Shown here piece by piece: positions 8,566 to 18,208 of a stretch of 64,000 nucleotides of DNA. Each line of letters begins with the position of its first letter. Position 1 is the first letter of the stretch. The notes beneath the pieces are model-generated. The model was not told the origin of the DNA, ran no database searches, and saw only the letters and a program-made list of their open reading frames with translations. Position numbers and translations under genes: made by a program. This stretch comes from Hymenobacter negativus (GTDB lineage: Bacteria > Bacteroidota > Bacteroidia > Cytophagales > Hymenobacteraceae). The stretch spans positions 1-64,000 of the forward strand of contig NZ_JAGETZ010000002.1 of NCBI RefSeq assembly GCF_017571495.1, read 5' to 3'.

Positions 8566-10014
8566 GTGAGAACCTCACCGCACTTTTCTCAAACCCTGCT
8601 TCACTCGCGCTGGCTGCTGCCGGTGGGGCTGGCGGGCGCGTTGGGCATTGGCTGGCTGGCGGGGCATTGGGGCGAAGTGGTGCCCGGCCTGCTGCTGGCG
8701 GGGCCGCTGCTGGCCATGCTGGTGGTGGCCACCTTTTGGTCGCCGCGGGTAGGGTACGTCAGCTTCATCTGCTACTGCTTCCTGAACAACTACCTGAGCC
8801 GGCATGTGACAGACGTACCGGTGGGCCTGGCCATGGAAGGACTGCTGGTGCTGACGTGGCTGGCCACCATCTTTTACCGCAAAACGCCGCCCAACTGGCG
8901 CTTCACTCACAACGACCTATGCGGGCTCACGCTGGCATGGTTTGTCATCAATGTGCTGGAGCTGGGCAACCCGGCCGGGGCTAGCTTTCAGGGCTGGCTC
9001 AACGAAATCCGGAGCAGTGCGCTGCTCTGGCTGCTGGTGGTGCCGCTGGGCTTTCTGGTGTTTCGGCAGCGGCGCGACCTCAACCTGTTTCTCTACCTCA
9101 TCATCGGCTTTTCGGTCTTTGGAACGCTGTATGGCCTCAAGCAAAAGTTCGTCGGGGTAGATGGTATGGAGCAGCGCTGGCTGGATGCCGGCGCGGCCGG
9201 AACGCACATCATCTGGGGGCGGCTACGCGTTTTCTCCAACTACAGCGAAGCGGCTCAGTTTGGCTGCTCTCAAGCCCACATCGCCCTCATCTGCGGCATA
9301 TTAGCGCTGGGGCCTTTCTCCTGGACCAAGAAGCTGCTGCTGGCAGTGGCCGCGCTGCTGCTGCTCTACGGCATGCTGATTTCGGGTACCCGAAGTGCCT
9401 TCTTTGTGATTATTGTGGGTGCGTTTGTCTACCTAGCCCTCAGCAAGCAGCTGAAGGTGCTGCTGCTCGGCATCATGCTGGCCATCGGGGCTTTCATGGT
9501 GTTGAAATACACCAACATCGGCGACAGCAACCCTGATATTTACCGCATGCGCTCGGCCCTCAACCCGGAGGACGCGTCCCTGCAAGTTCGCTTCACCAAC
9601 CAAGCCAAGCTGCGCGAATACCTCTCGACCCGGCCGTTTGGCGGGGGCGTGGGCGTAATGGGCGAATGGGGCAAGAAATACAACCCCGGCCAGTTCCTGT
9701 CTACCATCCCACCCGACAGCTATTACGTCAAAATCTGGGGCAGCTACGGCATCGTGGGCTTCGTGGTGTGGTTTGGCATCATGCTTTTCATTCTGGGCAA
9801 ATGCGCCGGCATTGTGTGGCGCATCCGCGACCCGCTGCTGCGACAGAAGCTGCTGGCCCTCACAGCCGGGGCCGCCGGCATTCTTATGGCCAGCTACGGC
9901 AACGAGATTATGAACCAGATGCCTTCGTGCATGATACTCTACGTGTCGTGGGTGCTGGTTTTCGTTGGTCCCGAGCTGGATACTCCCGCCTTAAAACCTG
10001 TTTCCCGTGTCTGA
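8566..10014 (+). CDS. O-antigen polymerase/ligase family membrane protein (Wzy-like)
   Basis: 482 residues from a GTG at 8566. The first ATG codons lie inside hydrophobic segments, so GTG is favoured. There are about ten to twelve hydrophobic helices and a larger periplasmic loop (about 315-395) with the SLQVRFTNQAKLREYLSTRP region and FGGGVGVMGEWG, typical of the Wzy_C/O-antigen ligase superfamily. Beside Wzz-like and Wzx-like genes it most likely polymerises the repeat unit in the periplasm; a ligase cannot be excluded from sequence alone. The last eight bases overlap the next gene. Confidence 0.82.
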   Translation: MRTSPHFSQTLLHSRWLLPVGLAGALGIGWLAGHWGEVVPGLLLAGPLLAMLVVATFWSPRVGYVSFICYCFLNNYLSRHVTDVPVGLAMEGLLVLTWLATIFYRKTPPNWRFTHNDLCGLTLAWFVINVLELGNPAGASFQGWLNEIRSSALLWLLVVPLGFLVFRQRRDLNLFLYLIIGFSVFGTLYGLKQKFVGVDGMEQRWLDAGAAGTHIIWGRLRVFSNYSEAAQFGCSQAHIALICGILALGPFSWTKKLLLAVAALLLLYGMLISGTRSAFFVIIVGAFVYLALSKQLKVLLLGIMLAIGAFMVLKYTNIGDSNPDIYRMRSALNPEDASLQVRFTNQAKLREYLSTRPFGGGVGVMGEWGKKYNPGQFLSTIPPDSYYVKIWGSYGIVGFVVWFGIMLFILGKCAGIVWRIRDPLLRQKLLALTAGAAGILMASYGNEIMNQMPSCMILYVSWVLVFVGPELDTPALKPVSRV

Positions 10015-10921
10015 GCCGCTGGTTTCCATTATTTCCATCAACTACAACCAGGCGGAGGTTACCTGCGCCATGCTGGCCTCGCTACGCCAGCTCACGTACC
10101 CCAACTACGAGGTGCTAGTGGTGGACAACGCCTCGCCAACCGAAGACCCGGGCATCATCGCCGAGCGCTTTCCGGAGGTGCAGCTCATCCGCTCCACCGA
10201 GAACCTAGGCTTTGCCGGGGGCAACAATTTGGCTATCCGGGTGGCGAAGGGCAAGTACTGCCTGTTTCTGAACAACGACACCGAAGTAGTGCCCCACCTG
10301 CTCGAACCGCTGGTGGCTGCCTTCGAGCGCGACGCCCGCGTGGGCATTGTTTCGCCCAAAATCATCTACTACGGCACCGCAAACCGCCTGATTCAGTACG
10401 CTGGTTGCAAAGGCATTAGCCCTTGGACGGGCCGGGGCTTTGTGCAGGGCTACATGGAGCCCGACACTGGTCAGTACAACACCTCGCAGACCACGGCCCT
10501 CATCCACGGGGCTGCCATGATGGTGCCTACAGACGTCATTCGTCAGGCCGGCCTCATGCCCGAAGTCTACTTCCTGTATTACGAGGAGCTGGACTGGTGC
10601 GAGATGATAAAGCGCATGGGCTACCTGCCTTATTACGAGGCTGGAGCCACGGTGTACCACAAAGAATCGGTGTCGGTGGGCCAGGGCTCGGTGCTGCGCA
10701 CCTACTACCTGAACCGCAACCGCCTGCTTTACATCCGGCGCAACTCGCACGGCTGGAAACGGTGGAGCGGGCTGCTGTTTTTCCTGTCGGTGGCCGTGCC
10801 CAAACACAGCCTGCTCCTGGTGCTACGGCGGCAATGGGACCACCTCGATGCCCTTTGGCGCGGCCTGCGCTGGCACACCCAGGGGCACAACATTCACCAA
10901 AACCATTTCCTGCCTCAGTAG
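10007..10921 (+). CDS. Glycosyltransferase family 2 (rhamnosyltransferase-like)
   Basis: 304 residues from GTG 10007 (MSEPLVSIISINYNQ). A GT-A fold is shown by VSIISINYN, VLVVDNAS, NLGFAGGNN and the metal/nucleotide motif FLNNDTEV, then LIHGAAMMVPTDV and YYEELDWC. These are typical of WbbL-like enzymes that extend lipid-linked oligosaccharides on the cytoplasmic face. Conserved His and basic residues near the C-terminus (VYHKESVSVG, YYLNRNRL) fit this group. Donor sugar cannot be told. The start overlaps the Wzy-like gene by eight bases. Confidence 0.88.
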   Translation: MSEPLVSIISINYNQAEVTCAMLASLRQLTYPNYEVLVVDNASPTEDPGIIAERFPEVQLIRSTENLGFAGGNNLAIRVAKGKYCLFLNNDTEVVPHLLEPLVAAFERDARVGIVSPKIIYYGTANRLIQYAGCKGISPWTGRGFVQGYMEPDTGQYNTSQTTALIHGAAMMVPTDVIRQAGLMPEVYFLYYEELDWCEMIKRMGYLPYYEAGATVYHKESVSVGQGSVLRTYYLNRNRLLYIRRNSHGWKRWSGLLFFLSVAVPKHSLLLVLRRQWDHLDALWRGLRWHTQGHNIHQNHFLPQ

Positions 10922-11035
10922 CCTTTCAGCCACGCTTTTTATCGTTTGGCGCTAAAGCGCCGGGTGCAGCAAGCTTCGCCCAGCCGCTCAGTAGCTATTT
11001 CTTACGCTCTTCCGGAGCGCCCCTGTTTTTTGTTC

Positions 11036-12217
11036 ATGAGTATTCTCTTCTCACTCGTTAACCTGCTGCTGTACCTCATTGGGGGCATTTTGCTGCTGAA
11101 TGTGCTGTACCTGCTGCTCTTTGCTATTGTTGGGCGGTGGCGGCGCGCTCCCGCTCCGGCGGCTCCGGCCATGCCCACCCACCGCATGTGCGTGCTCATA
11201 CCCAGCTACCGCGCCGATGCAGTGATTCTGGAAACCGGCCCGGCCGCCGCCCAGCACGCCTACGCGGGCCGGGCCGATGTGCAGGTAATTGCCGATAAGC
11301 TGCAGCCCGCCACCGTGCAGTCGCTCCGGCAGCAGGGCGTGGGCGTGGTCGAAGTCAGCTTTGTGAAGAGTACCAAGGGGCAGGCCCTGCTCACGGCTCT
11401 GAATACGCTACCCCCGGAGGCCTACGACGTGGCCGTGATTCTGGACGTGGATAACGTGATGGCGCCCGGCTTTCTGACCCAGGTCGATGCAGCCTTCGCG
11501 GCGGGTTACCGGGTGGTGCAGGGCCACCGCACCGCCAAAAAGCTCGACTCACCTTTTGCCGTGCTCGATGCCTGTAATGAGGAAATCAACAACCATATTT
11601 TCCGGCAGGGCCACGTCAATCTCGGCATGTCGTCGGCCCTGATTGGCTCGGGCATGGCCTTCGACTACGGCTACCTGCATCAGCTGCTGCAGGACGTGGG
11701 CGAAACACCCGGCGAGGACAAGGAGCTGGACTTTCGGGTGCTACGCGACGGCCACAAAATCGCCTACCTCTCCGATGCCTTCGTGTACGACGAGAAAATC
11801 CCGAACTCCCAAGTGTTTGCCACGCAACGCACGCGCTGGCTGGCGACGCAGCAGGAATTTCTGGTAAAATATTTTGGCGAAGGCCTGCGCCAGCTGGGCA
11901 AGGGCAACCTCGATTTCGTGGATAAAATTGTGCAGTCGGCGCTACTGCCGCGCATTTTACTACTGGGGGTGCTGGGCGTGTTGCTGCTGCTGTCGCTGCT
12001 GTGGTCGGGCGGGCCGGGCTCCGGGTTCTGGCTGGGGCTGCTGGGCGGCACGGCGGCGGCGTTGCTGCTGTCGCTGCCCGCGCGCCTCTACACCTGGCAG
12101 GTGGGACGCGCGCTGCTGCACCTCCCGGTGGCGCTTGGCGCGATGGTGCTGGCCCTGCTGCAAATTCGCCGGGCGCGCACCTCCTTCATGCACACGCCTC
12201 ATGCGCCTTCCCGATGA
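11036..12217 (+). CDS. Membrane-bound glycosyltransferase family 2
   Basis: From the ATG at 11036 (MSILFSLVNLLLYLIGG) the product is 393 residues; a longer frame to 10946 adds 30 residues before the membrane segment and is unlikely. It has an N-terminal membrane helix (2-28), a GT2 catalytic domain with ILDVDNVM (DxD-like), GEDKELDFRVL and the QRTRW motif of processive or polymer-forming enzymes, and hydrophobic helices after about residue 305. It probably builds or extends part of the EPS unit at the inner membrane. Donor and acceptor are unknown. Confidence 0.83.
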   Translation: MSILFSLVNLLLYLIGGILLLNVLYLLLFAIVGRWRRAPAPAAPAMPTHRMCVLIPSYRADAVILETGPAAAQHAYAGRADVQVIADKLQPATVQSLRQQGVGVVEVSFVKSTKGQALLTALNTLPPEAYDVAVILDVDNVMAPGFLTQVDAAFAAGYRVVQGHRTAKKLDSPFAVLDACNEEINNHIFRQGHVNLGMSSALIGSGMAFDYGYLHQLLQDVGETPGEDKELDFRVLRDGHKIAYLSDAFVYDEKIPNSQVFATQRTRWLATQQEFLVKYFGEGLRQLGKGNLDFVDKIVQSALLPRILLLGVLGVLLLLSLLWSGGPGSGFWLGLLGGTAAALLLSLPARLYTWQVGRALLHLPVALGAMVLALLQIRRARTSFMHTPHAPSR

Positions 12218-12428
12218 AGGTTGGTTAAAGCAGCAGGAATCAAACAGCGAAGCTTTACCCAGATGATTTATAACCAACAATTTGACTCCTGCTATTTCCT
12301 TTAGAACACTACCGCTATGCCTTGGGAAATTATTTTCTTACCTGCTCTTGCCTGCCTGATTTTGGGTGTGCGCGCTGGCCTGCGGGCCGGTGCACGCCGA
12401 TAATATTGCCTTCCCCGATACCCGTACT

Positions 12429-13625
12429 ATGAAGGACCAGAATATCGTCATGCTATGCCAGCAAAACTGGGACACTGGCATTGGCTTCAACGCTAAAAAC
12501 CTGGCGAAGGAATTTGCGAAGGACAACCGGGTGCTGTTCGTGAACATGCCCCTGGATGTGAACACTATGCTGAAAGGGTTTGGCCAGCCCGAGGTAAAAA
12601 ACCGACTCCGCATCATGCTGGGACGGCGGCCCGGCCTGGTGCAGGTCGAGCCCAACGTGTGGGTGCTCACGCCCGGCATCATTGGCCTGTCCATCAATTG
12701 GCTGGCCTCGCGCGACCTTTTTAACGCGCTGAACCGCTGGAACAGCCGGCTGCTGGCCGGTAGCATTGTGCGGGCCGTCCGCAAGCTAAGCTTCGACTCG
12801 TACACGCTGTTGCAGGACGGCCTCATTTTTCAGGGCCTGGAGCTGAAGCAGCTGCTGGCCCCGCGCACCAGTGTGTATTACCTGCGCGACTACATGCTAG
12901 CTGTGCCCTATTTCCAACGGCACGGTACCTGGGTCGAGCCCCAGTTGATGCGGCAGGTGGACGTGGTAGCGGCCAACTCGGCCTACCTCACCGACTATGC
13001 CCGCCAGTACACGCCCCGCAGCTACGACATCGGGCAGGGCTGCGTGCTGGCCCACTACCGGCCCGAAGCCGCCCACCCCGTGCCCGCCGACCTGGCCGGC
13101 ATCTCGCGGCCCATCATCGGCTACACGGGCTTTCTCACGGGCAGCCGGCTCGACATTGACCTGCTGCTGAGCCTGGCCCGGCAGCGGCCGCAATGGCGCT
13201 TCGTGCTGGTGGGGCCCGAAGACGACGACTTTCGGCAGAGCGCCCTGCACGAGCTGCCCAACGTGCATTTTCTGGGCCGCAAAGACCCGGTGGACTTGGG
13301 CGCCTACCTGCAGTACTTTGACGTGTGCATTAATTTTCAGGTAATTAATCAGCTCACGGTGGGCAATTACCCGCTCAAGATTGACGAGTACCTGGCCATG
13401 GGCAAGCCGGTGGTGGCCACTGCCACCCGCACCATGGAGCTTTTTGCCGACCACGTGTACCTGGCCACCAGCCCCGAGCAGTGGCTGCACCTACTGGGCC
13501 TCGCCCTCACCGAAAACGACCCCGCTCGCCGGCAGGCCCGCATCGAATTTGCCCGCAGCCACACCTGGGAAGCCAGCGTGCAGGCCCTCTACGCCGCCCT
13601 ACGCGACGCCCAAAAAGCTGCCTAG
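12429..13625 (+). CDS. Glycosyltransferase (GT4-like, GT-B fold)
   Basis: 398 residues from ATG 12429 (MKDQNIVMLCQQNWDTG). A frame extending to 12366 adds an unlikely N-terminus. Features: an N-terminal acceptor half with WDTGIGFNAKNLAKEF, then IGYTGFLTG, FVLVGPE, NVHFLGRKDPVDLGAYL and KIDEYLAMGKPVVAT in the donor half. The last stretch corresponds to the conserved E/K-rich nucleotide-sugar motif. Preceded by a 211-base gap within the EPS cluster. Confidence 0.82.
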   Translation: MKDQNIVMLCQQNWDTGIGFNAKNLAKEFAKDNRVLFVNMPLDVNTMLKGFGQPEVKNRLRIMLGRRPGLVQVEPNVWVLTPGIIGLSINWLASRDLFNALNRWNSRLLAGSIVRAVRKLSFDSYTLLQDGLIFQGLELKQLLAPRTSVYYLRDYMLAVPYFQRHGTWVEPQLMRQVDVVAANSAYLTDYARQYTPRSYDIGQGCVLAHYRPEAAHPVPADLAGISRPIIGYTGFLTGSRLDIDLLLSLARQRPQWRFVLVGPEDDDFRQSALHELPNVHFLGRKDPVDLGAYLQYFDVCINFQVINQLTVGNYPLKIDEYLAMGKPVVATATRTMELFADHVYLATSPEQWLHLLGLALTENDPARRQARIEFARSHTWEASVQALYAALRDAQKAA

Positions 13626-13670
13626 CCAGCTCCTGTTTCACTGGCGCTATTCCGCCTTTTTTCTCCTGCT

Positions 13671-14876
13671 ATGTCAACTTCCACCGCCGCTGCCCTGCCC
13701 CTTGCCACTCCGCCGCCACGGACTGGCCGCTCACCTCTGCGCATCGGAATTGAGGCCCAGCGGCTGTTCCGGTCGCACAAACACGGCATGGACATCGTGG
13801 CGCTGGAGTTGATTAAGCACCTACAGCAGATTGACCATGAGAATGAGTATTTCATTTTTGTAAAGCCTGATTCTGACAATGCGGTGCTGCCCTCGGCCCC
13901 CAATTTCCACGTGGTGGAGGTACCCGGCAGCCCCTACCCCTACTGGGAGCAGGTGATGCTGCCCCGGGCCGCCCGTCAGGCAGGGGTGCAGCTGCTACAC
14001 TGCACCAGCAACACGGCGCCGCTGCGAGCCGGTGTGCCGCTGGTGCTCACCCTGCACGATATCATCTACCTCGAACCTATGGACTTGCGACGCGGGAGCT
14101 GGTACCAACGGGCCGGCAACCTCTACCGCCGCTGGAACGTGCCCCGCGTGGTGCCGCACTGCCAGCGCGTGCTCACAGTATCGGCCTTCGAGCAGGCGCG
14201 CATTGTGCAGCGCCTGCCCGAGGTGGCCGGCCACGTGGAAGTGGTATACAACAGTGCGGGCGCTCAGTTTCGGCCCATTGCCGACGCGGCGGCACTGGCC
14301 GCCACCCGCACCAAGTACAAGTTGCCCGAGCGGTTCGTATTCTTTTTGGCCAACACCGACCCCAAGAAGAACCTGCGCGGCGTGCTGCAAGCCCTGGCCC
14401 AGCTCAAGCAGCAGGGCCAGCTGGATTTGAAGCTGGTGATGCTCGACTACAAAGAGGCAGCCCTAACGGCTACCCTACAGGAGATTAACGCCCCCGAACT
14501 GCGGGCCGACATCGTGCTCTGCGGCTACGTGCCCAACCAGGAATTGCCGCTCATCTACAACCTGGCCGAGGTATTTCTGTACCCGTCGCTGCGCGAAAGC
14601 TTCGGCATTCCCATCCTGGAAGCCATGGCCTGCGGGGCGCCGGTAATTACCTCCAATACCTCGTCGATGCCCGAAGTGGCGGGCGGGGCCGCCCGGCTGG
14701 TTGACCCCTTCCGGCCCGAAACCATCGCGGCGGCTCTTCTGGAGCTGCAAAACGACCCGGCGGCTCGGGCGGCCCTCGTGGCGCTGGGCCACGAGCGGGT
14801 GCAGCACTTCTCGTGGCTCGAAACGGCCCGGCACGTCCGCCGCGTGTACGAAGAAGTGCTGGTAGCGGCCGGCTAA
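13671..14876 (+). CDS. Glycosyltransferase family 4 (mannosyltransferase-like)
   Basis: 401 residues. A short low-complexity start (about 1-22) is followed by RIGIEAQRLF and the strongly typical GT4 pattern: LVLTLHDIIYL, VLTVSAFE, VVYNSAG, FFLANTDPKKNL, VLCGYVPNQELPLIYN, FLYPSLRESFGIPILEAMAC (the E-x7-E motif) and VITSNTSSMPEVAGGAA. It transfers a sugar from a nucleotide donor to the growing lipid-linked oligosaccharide. The similarity to mannosyltransferases is by family impression, not proof of the donor. Confidence 0.9.
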   Translation: MSTSTAAALPLATPPPRTGRSPLRIGIEAQRLFRSHKHGMDIVALELIKHLQQIDHENEYFIFVKPDSDNAVLPSAPNFHVVEVPGSPYPYWEQVMLPRAARQAGVQLLHCTSNTAPLRAGVPLVLTLHDIIYLEPMDLRRGSWYQRAGNLYRRWNVPRVVPHCQRVLTVSAFEQARIVQRLPEVAGHVEVVYNSAGAQFRPIADAAALAATRTKYKLPERFVFFLANTDPKKNLRGVLQALAQLKQQGQLDLKLVMLDYKEAALTATLQEINAPELRADIVLCGYVPNQELPLIYNLAEVFLYPSLRESFGIPILEAMACGAPVITSNTSSMPEVAGGAARLVDPFRPETIAAALLELQNDPAARAALVALGHERVQHFSWLETARHVRRVYEEVLVAAG

Positions 14877-14948
14877 GCCGCGTTTTTGTTGCCCGCTCTT
14901 TTCTATTCTATCTCCTCTTTCGCGGCCGCTCACCGCCTGTTTCAACTC

Positions 14949-15587
14949 ATGCTCGCCGACCGCATCAAACAAAATCCTCACCTCAAGCAGTTGGTCCTGT
15001 ACCTGCTGCTGGTACCCGGCCAGGCGCGTCCCCGGCTATGGGTGCGCTGGCTGGTGAATCCGTTTCGACATCAATACGGCCGACGCTCGCGGGTGCAGTG
15101 GCGGACCCGGCTCGATGTGGTGCCCTTCAACCCGTTTTCGCTGGGTGCTGAGGCCGTGATTGAAGAATACGCTACCGTAAACAACAGCATGGGTGCCGTG
15201 CACATTGGGGCGCGGTCCTTCGTGGGCATCGCCAATGTGCTGATTGGCCCGCTCACCATTGGCAACGACGTCATTATTGCCCAGAATGTCGTGTTTTCGG
15301 GCCTGAACCACGGCTACCTCGACATCAGCCGGCCCATCAAAGACCAGCCTTGTACGACGGCCGAAATTGTGGTGGAAGACGAGGTCTGGATTGGTGCCAA
15401 CGCCGTGATTATGGCGGGGGTACGCATTGGCAAGCACTCCGTGGTGGCCGGCGGCAGCGTGGTGACCAAAGATGTGCCGCCTTACTCGGTGGTGGGCGGC
15501 AACCCGGCCCGCGTGCTCAAGCAGTACGATGCCACTACTGGGCAGTGGGAACGGGCACGAAAACCCGAAGAGCGCCCGGCTATCTAA
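14949..15587 (+). CDS. Hexapeptide-repeat (LbetaH) acyltransferase
   Basis: From ATG 14949 (MLADRIKQNPHLKQL) the product is 212 residues; an ATG at 14886 would add 21 hydrophobic residues and is less likely. Isoleucine-patch repeats run from about residue 70 to 185, including VHIGARSFVGIANVLIG, ITIGNDV-like turns, NHGY (catalytic His) and VWIGANAVIMAGVRIG, ending in PPYSVVGGNPARVLK. This is the WcaF/maltose-O-acetyltransferase type. It probably acetylates a sugar of the EPS repeat using acetyl-CoA. Confidence 0.87.
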   Translation: MLADRIKQNPHLKQLVLYLLLVPGQARPRLWVRWLVNPFRHQYGRRSRVQWRTRLDVVPFNPFSLGAEAVIEEYATVNNSMGAVHIGARSFVGIANVLIGPLTIGNDVIIAQNVVFSGLNHGYLDISRPIKDQPCTTAEIVVEDEVWIGANAVIMAGVRIGKHSVVAGGSVVTKDVPPYSVVGGNPARVLKQYDATTGQWERARKPEERPAI

Positions 15588-15604
15588 CTAATAATCCGAA
15601 TATT

Positions 15605-16762
15605 ATGCTGATTACTACGTTTTGGATGGCGTTGGCCATCGTCCTGTACACATATGCGGGCTACGCGGTGCTGGTGGGGGTGTGGGCCGCAGCGGTACGC
15701 GGCCGCCGGCCGGCCGCACCCACTTTCGAGCCGGAAGTGACCCTGGTGGTGCCGGCCTACAACGAGGCCGCGATTCTGGCCGACAAGGTGCGCAACTGCC
15801 AGGCCCTGGACTACCCCGCCGATAAGCTGCGCCTACTGTTCATCACCGATGGCTCGAACGATAATTCGGCTGAGGCGCTGGCGGAGTTTGCGGAAGTGCA
15901 GCACCTGCACACGCCCGAGCGGGCCGGCAAGTCGATGGCCGAAAACCGGGCCATCCGGTACGTGACCACACCCTTCGTCATCTTCACGGACTGCAACACC
16001 GTGCTCAACCCCGAGGCTGTGCGCAACCTGGTGCGCCACTACGCCGATGCTACCGTGGGTGCCGTATCGGGCGAGAAGCGGGTGCTGAACGACGGCACGG
16101 CTTCCGGCGCGGGCGAGGGCATGTACTGGAAATACGAGTCGTTTCTGAAACGCTGCGACTCGGACATTTACAGCCTGATGGGCGCGGCCGGTGAGCTGGT
16201 TTCCTTTCGCACCAGCCTATTTAAGCCACTGGAGGCCGATACTATTCTCGACGACTTCGTGCAGTCCATGCGCATCGTGGATGCCGGCTTCCGCGTGGTC
16301 TACGAGCCCGAAGCCTACGCCATGGAGCCACCGTCCTTCTCGCTCAAGGACGAGTGGGAGCGCAAGGTGCGCATCTGCGCGGGCGGCTGGCAGGCCATGT
16401 CCCGTCTGCTTTCATTGTTCAACCCGTTGCGGCAGCCGGTAGTGGCATTCCTGTACGTTTCGCACCGGGTGCTGCGCTGGAGCCTTACGCCGCTGCTGCT
16501 GGCGCTGCTGCTGCCCCTCAATGCCGCCCTGGCGCTGGCCTATGGCGGCCTCTATAGCCTCCTACTGGCGGGGCAGGCACTGTTTTACGGGGCTGCGGCG
16601 CTGGGCTGGTGGCGCGCCGCGCAGGGCCGGCCGGCCGGGCCGCTGCTGGTGCCGCTTTACTTTACCATGATGAACGTTGCCGTATTCCTGGGCGCCAACC
16701 GGTTTTTCCGTAATCGGCAGCCGGCGGCCTGGGCCAAAGCCCAGCGCGCCACAGCACCCTGA
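15605..16762 (+). CDS. Membrane glycosyltransferase family 2
   Basis: 385 residues from ATG 15605 (MLITTFWMALAIVLYTYAGY); the open frame reaches back to 15350 but that part overlaps the acyltransferase and is not coding. An N-terminal membrane helix precedes a GT2 domain: LVVPAYNEAAIL, LFITDGSNDNS, FVIFTDCNTVL, LMGAAGELVSFR, ILDDFVQSMRI and RKVRICAGGWQ. Three or more hydrophobic helices end the protein (about residues 295-360). Similar to enzymes annotated as poly-GlcNAc or cellulose-synthase-like transferases, though single linkage transfer is equally possible. Confidence 0.85.
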   Translation: MLITTFWMALAIVLYTYAGYAVLVGVWAAAVRGRRPAAPTFEPEVTLVVPAYNEAAILADKVRNCQALDYPADKLRLLFITDGSNDNSAEALAEFAEVQHLHTPERAGKSMAENRAIRYVTTPFVIFTDCNTVLNPEAVRNLVRHYADATVGAVSGEKRVLNDGTASGAGEGMYWKYESFLKRCDSDIYSLMGAAGELVSFRTSLFKPLEADTILDDFVQSMRIVDAGFRVVYEPEAYAMEPPSFSLKDEWERKVRICAGGWQAMSRLLSLFNPLRQPVVAFLYVSHRVLRWSLTPLLLALLLPLNAALALAYGGLYSLLLAGQALFYGAAALGWWRAAQGRPAGPLLVPLYFTMMNVAVFLGANRFFRNRQPAAWAKAQRATAP

Positions 16763-16828
16763 GCCAGCTTGGTACCCGCTCCTTTTATGCTACGCTACCA
16801 GTAGCCTCATTCCGCCCTCCTTCCAAAC

Positions 16829-18202
16829 ATGAGAAATATTCCCTGGCCTAAACTTTACGCCTACTTGGGTAACAACCACGTGCTATCGTTGGCCGGCAAC
16901 CTCACGGTGTCGGCCATGAGTATTGTGTCGGTGTCGCTGCTTTTTCGGGCGTTGCCAGTGCAGGAGCTTGGGGCCTGGGTCTACTTCATCACCACGGTGG
17001 GCTTGGCCGATGCATTCCGGTCAGGATTTCTGACTACGGCGTTCATCCGGGCCTGCTCTGGGGCCACCCCTGAGCGTGCTGCCGAAGTTATTGGCTCGGC
17101 CTGGACCATTTCGTTTTACATCACCGGCGCGTTGTGCCTGCTCAACCTAGCGGGCTGGCTGCTATTGGGGCACTCCGCCGACCCGGAAACGACCTTGCTC
17201 CTACGCTGGTTTGGGGTGGTGCTGGTAGTCACGCTGCCTTATTTCATGGCGGCCTGCGCCATGCAGGCCGAAATGCGCTTCGACCGCATTCTATACATCC
17301 GGCTGTTGTCGCAGGGCTTGTTCGTGCTGGGCATTATTGTGTTAATGCTCATGCACACGGCTACGCTCATCAATGTGGTGTATTGCTACGTAGTGGCATC
17401 CGCTTTCACCAGTGTACTCATGCTGGTGCTGGGTTGGGCGCACCTGTCGTCGCTGGCCCGCAGCAGCAGCGCCTGCGTGCGCGAGCTTAGTCACTTCGGC
17501 AAGTATAGCGTGGGCAGCTACGTGGGCTCCTACCTGCTGCGCAGCTCCGATACGTTCATCATCAAATTCCTGCTGGGCCCGGCCCCGCTGGCGGTGTATA
17601 ACTTGGCCCAGCGCTTCATGGAAATCATCGAGATTCCGCTGCGCAGCTTTCTGGCCACGGCCATTCCGTCGCTGTCGGCGGCTTTCAATCAGGGCCGGCT
17701 ACCGGAGGTGGCCCGCCTGCTGCGCAAGAATGCGGGCATGCTCACCTGGGCTTTCATTCCGGTTATTCTGGGCACCATTCTGCTGGCCGATATCCCCGTG
17801 CGCCTCATTGGCGGCACCAAGTACCAGGGCACCGAAGCGGCCAACCTGCTGCGCATCGGCATGGCCGTGGCCATTCTCTTCCCAATCGACCGGTTTGTGG
17901 GCGTCACGCTCGACGTTGTGAACCAGCCCCGCCTCAACCTCATCAAGGTATTCGTGATGCTGGCCTTCAATGTGGCGGGCGACATCACGGCCATCACTAT
18001 ATTCCACAGCATATATGGCGTGGCACTGGCCACTTTTCCCACGGCGCTCGCGGGCTTCGTGTATGGCTACCTACACCTGAAAAAACACCTCCCCATTACG
18101 CTCAAAGAAATTCTGGCCACCGGCTTCTGGGAGATTCGGACGTTGGTTTTTCGCCTTTCTGGCAAAACCGTTGACCTTAATTCCAGCCAGGATTCTCATT
18201 AA
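16829..18202 (+). CDS. Wzx-like oligosaccharide flippase
   Basis: 457 residues with about twelve to fourteen hydrophobic helices evenly spread. The pattern (N-terminal LSLAGNLTVSAMSIVSVSLLF, central DTFIIKFLLGPAPLAVYNLAQRF, and later NLLRIGMAVAILFPIDRF) fits the polysaccharide transporter branch of the MOP superfamily. It should flip undecaprenyl-linked repeat units across the inner membrane for the Wzy-like polymerase at 8566. Confidence 0.87.
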   Translation: MRNIPWPKLYAYLGNNHVLSLAGNLTVSAMSIVSVSLLFRALPVQELGAWVYFITTVGLADAFRSGFLTTAFIRACSGATPERAAEVIGSAWTISFYITGALCLLNLAGWLLLGHSADPETTLLLRWFGVVLVVTLPYFMAACAMQAEMRFDRILYIRLLSQGLFVLGIIVLMLMHTATLINVVYCYVVASAFTSVLMLVLGWAHLSSLARSSSACVRELSHFGKYSVGSYVGSYLLRSSDTFIIKFLLGPAPLAVYNLAQRFMEIIEIPLRSFLATAIPSLSAAFNQGRLPEVARLLRKNAGMLTWAFIPVILGTILLADIPVRLIGGTKYQGTEAANLLRIGMAVAILFPIDRFVGVTLDVVNQPRLNLIKVFVMLAFNVAGDITAITIFHSIYGVALATFPTALAGFVYGYLHLKKHLPITLKEILATGFWEIRTLVFRLSGKTVDLNSSQDSH

Positions 18203-18208
18203 TCTCGC

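Noticed and set aside
12317..12403. 28-codon hydrophobic ORF (MPWEIIFLPALACLILG) in the EPS gap
   Set aside because: It has a plausible membrane peptide but no supporting evidence or family; too short to call.
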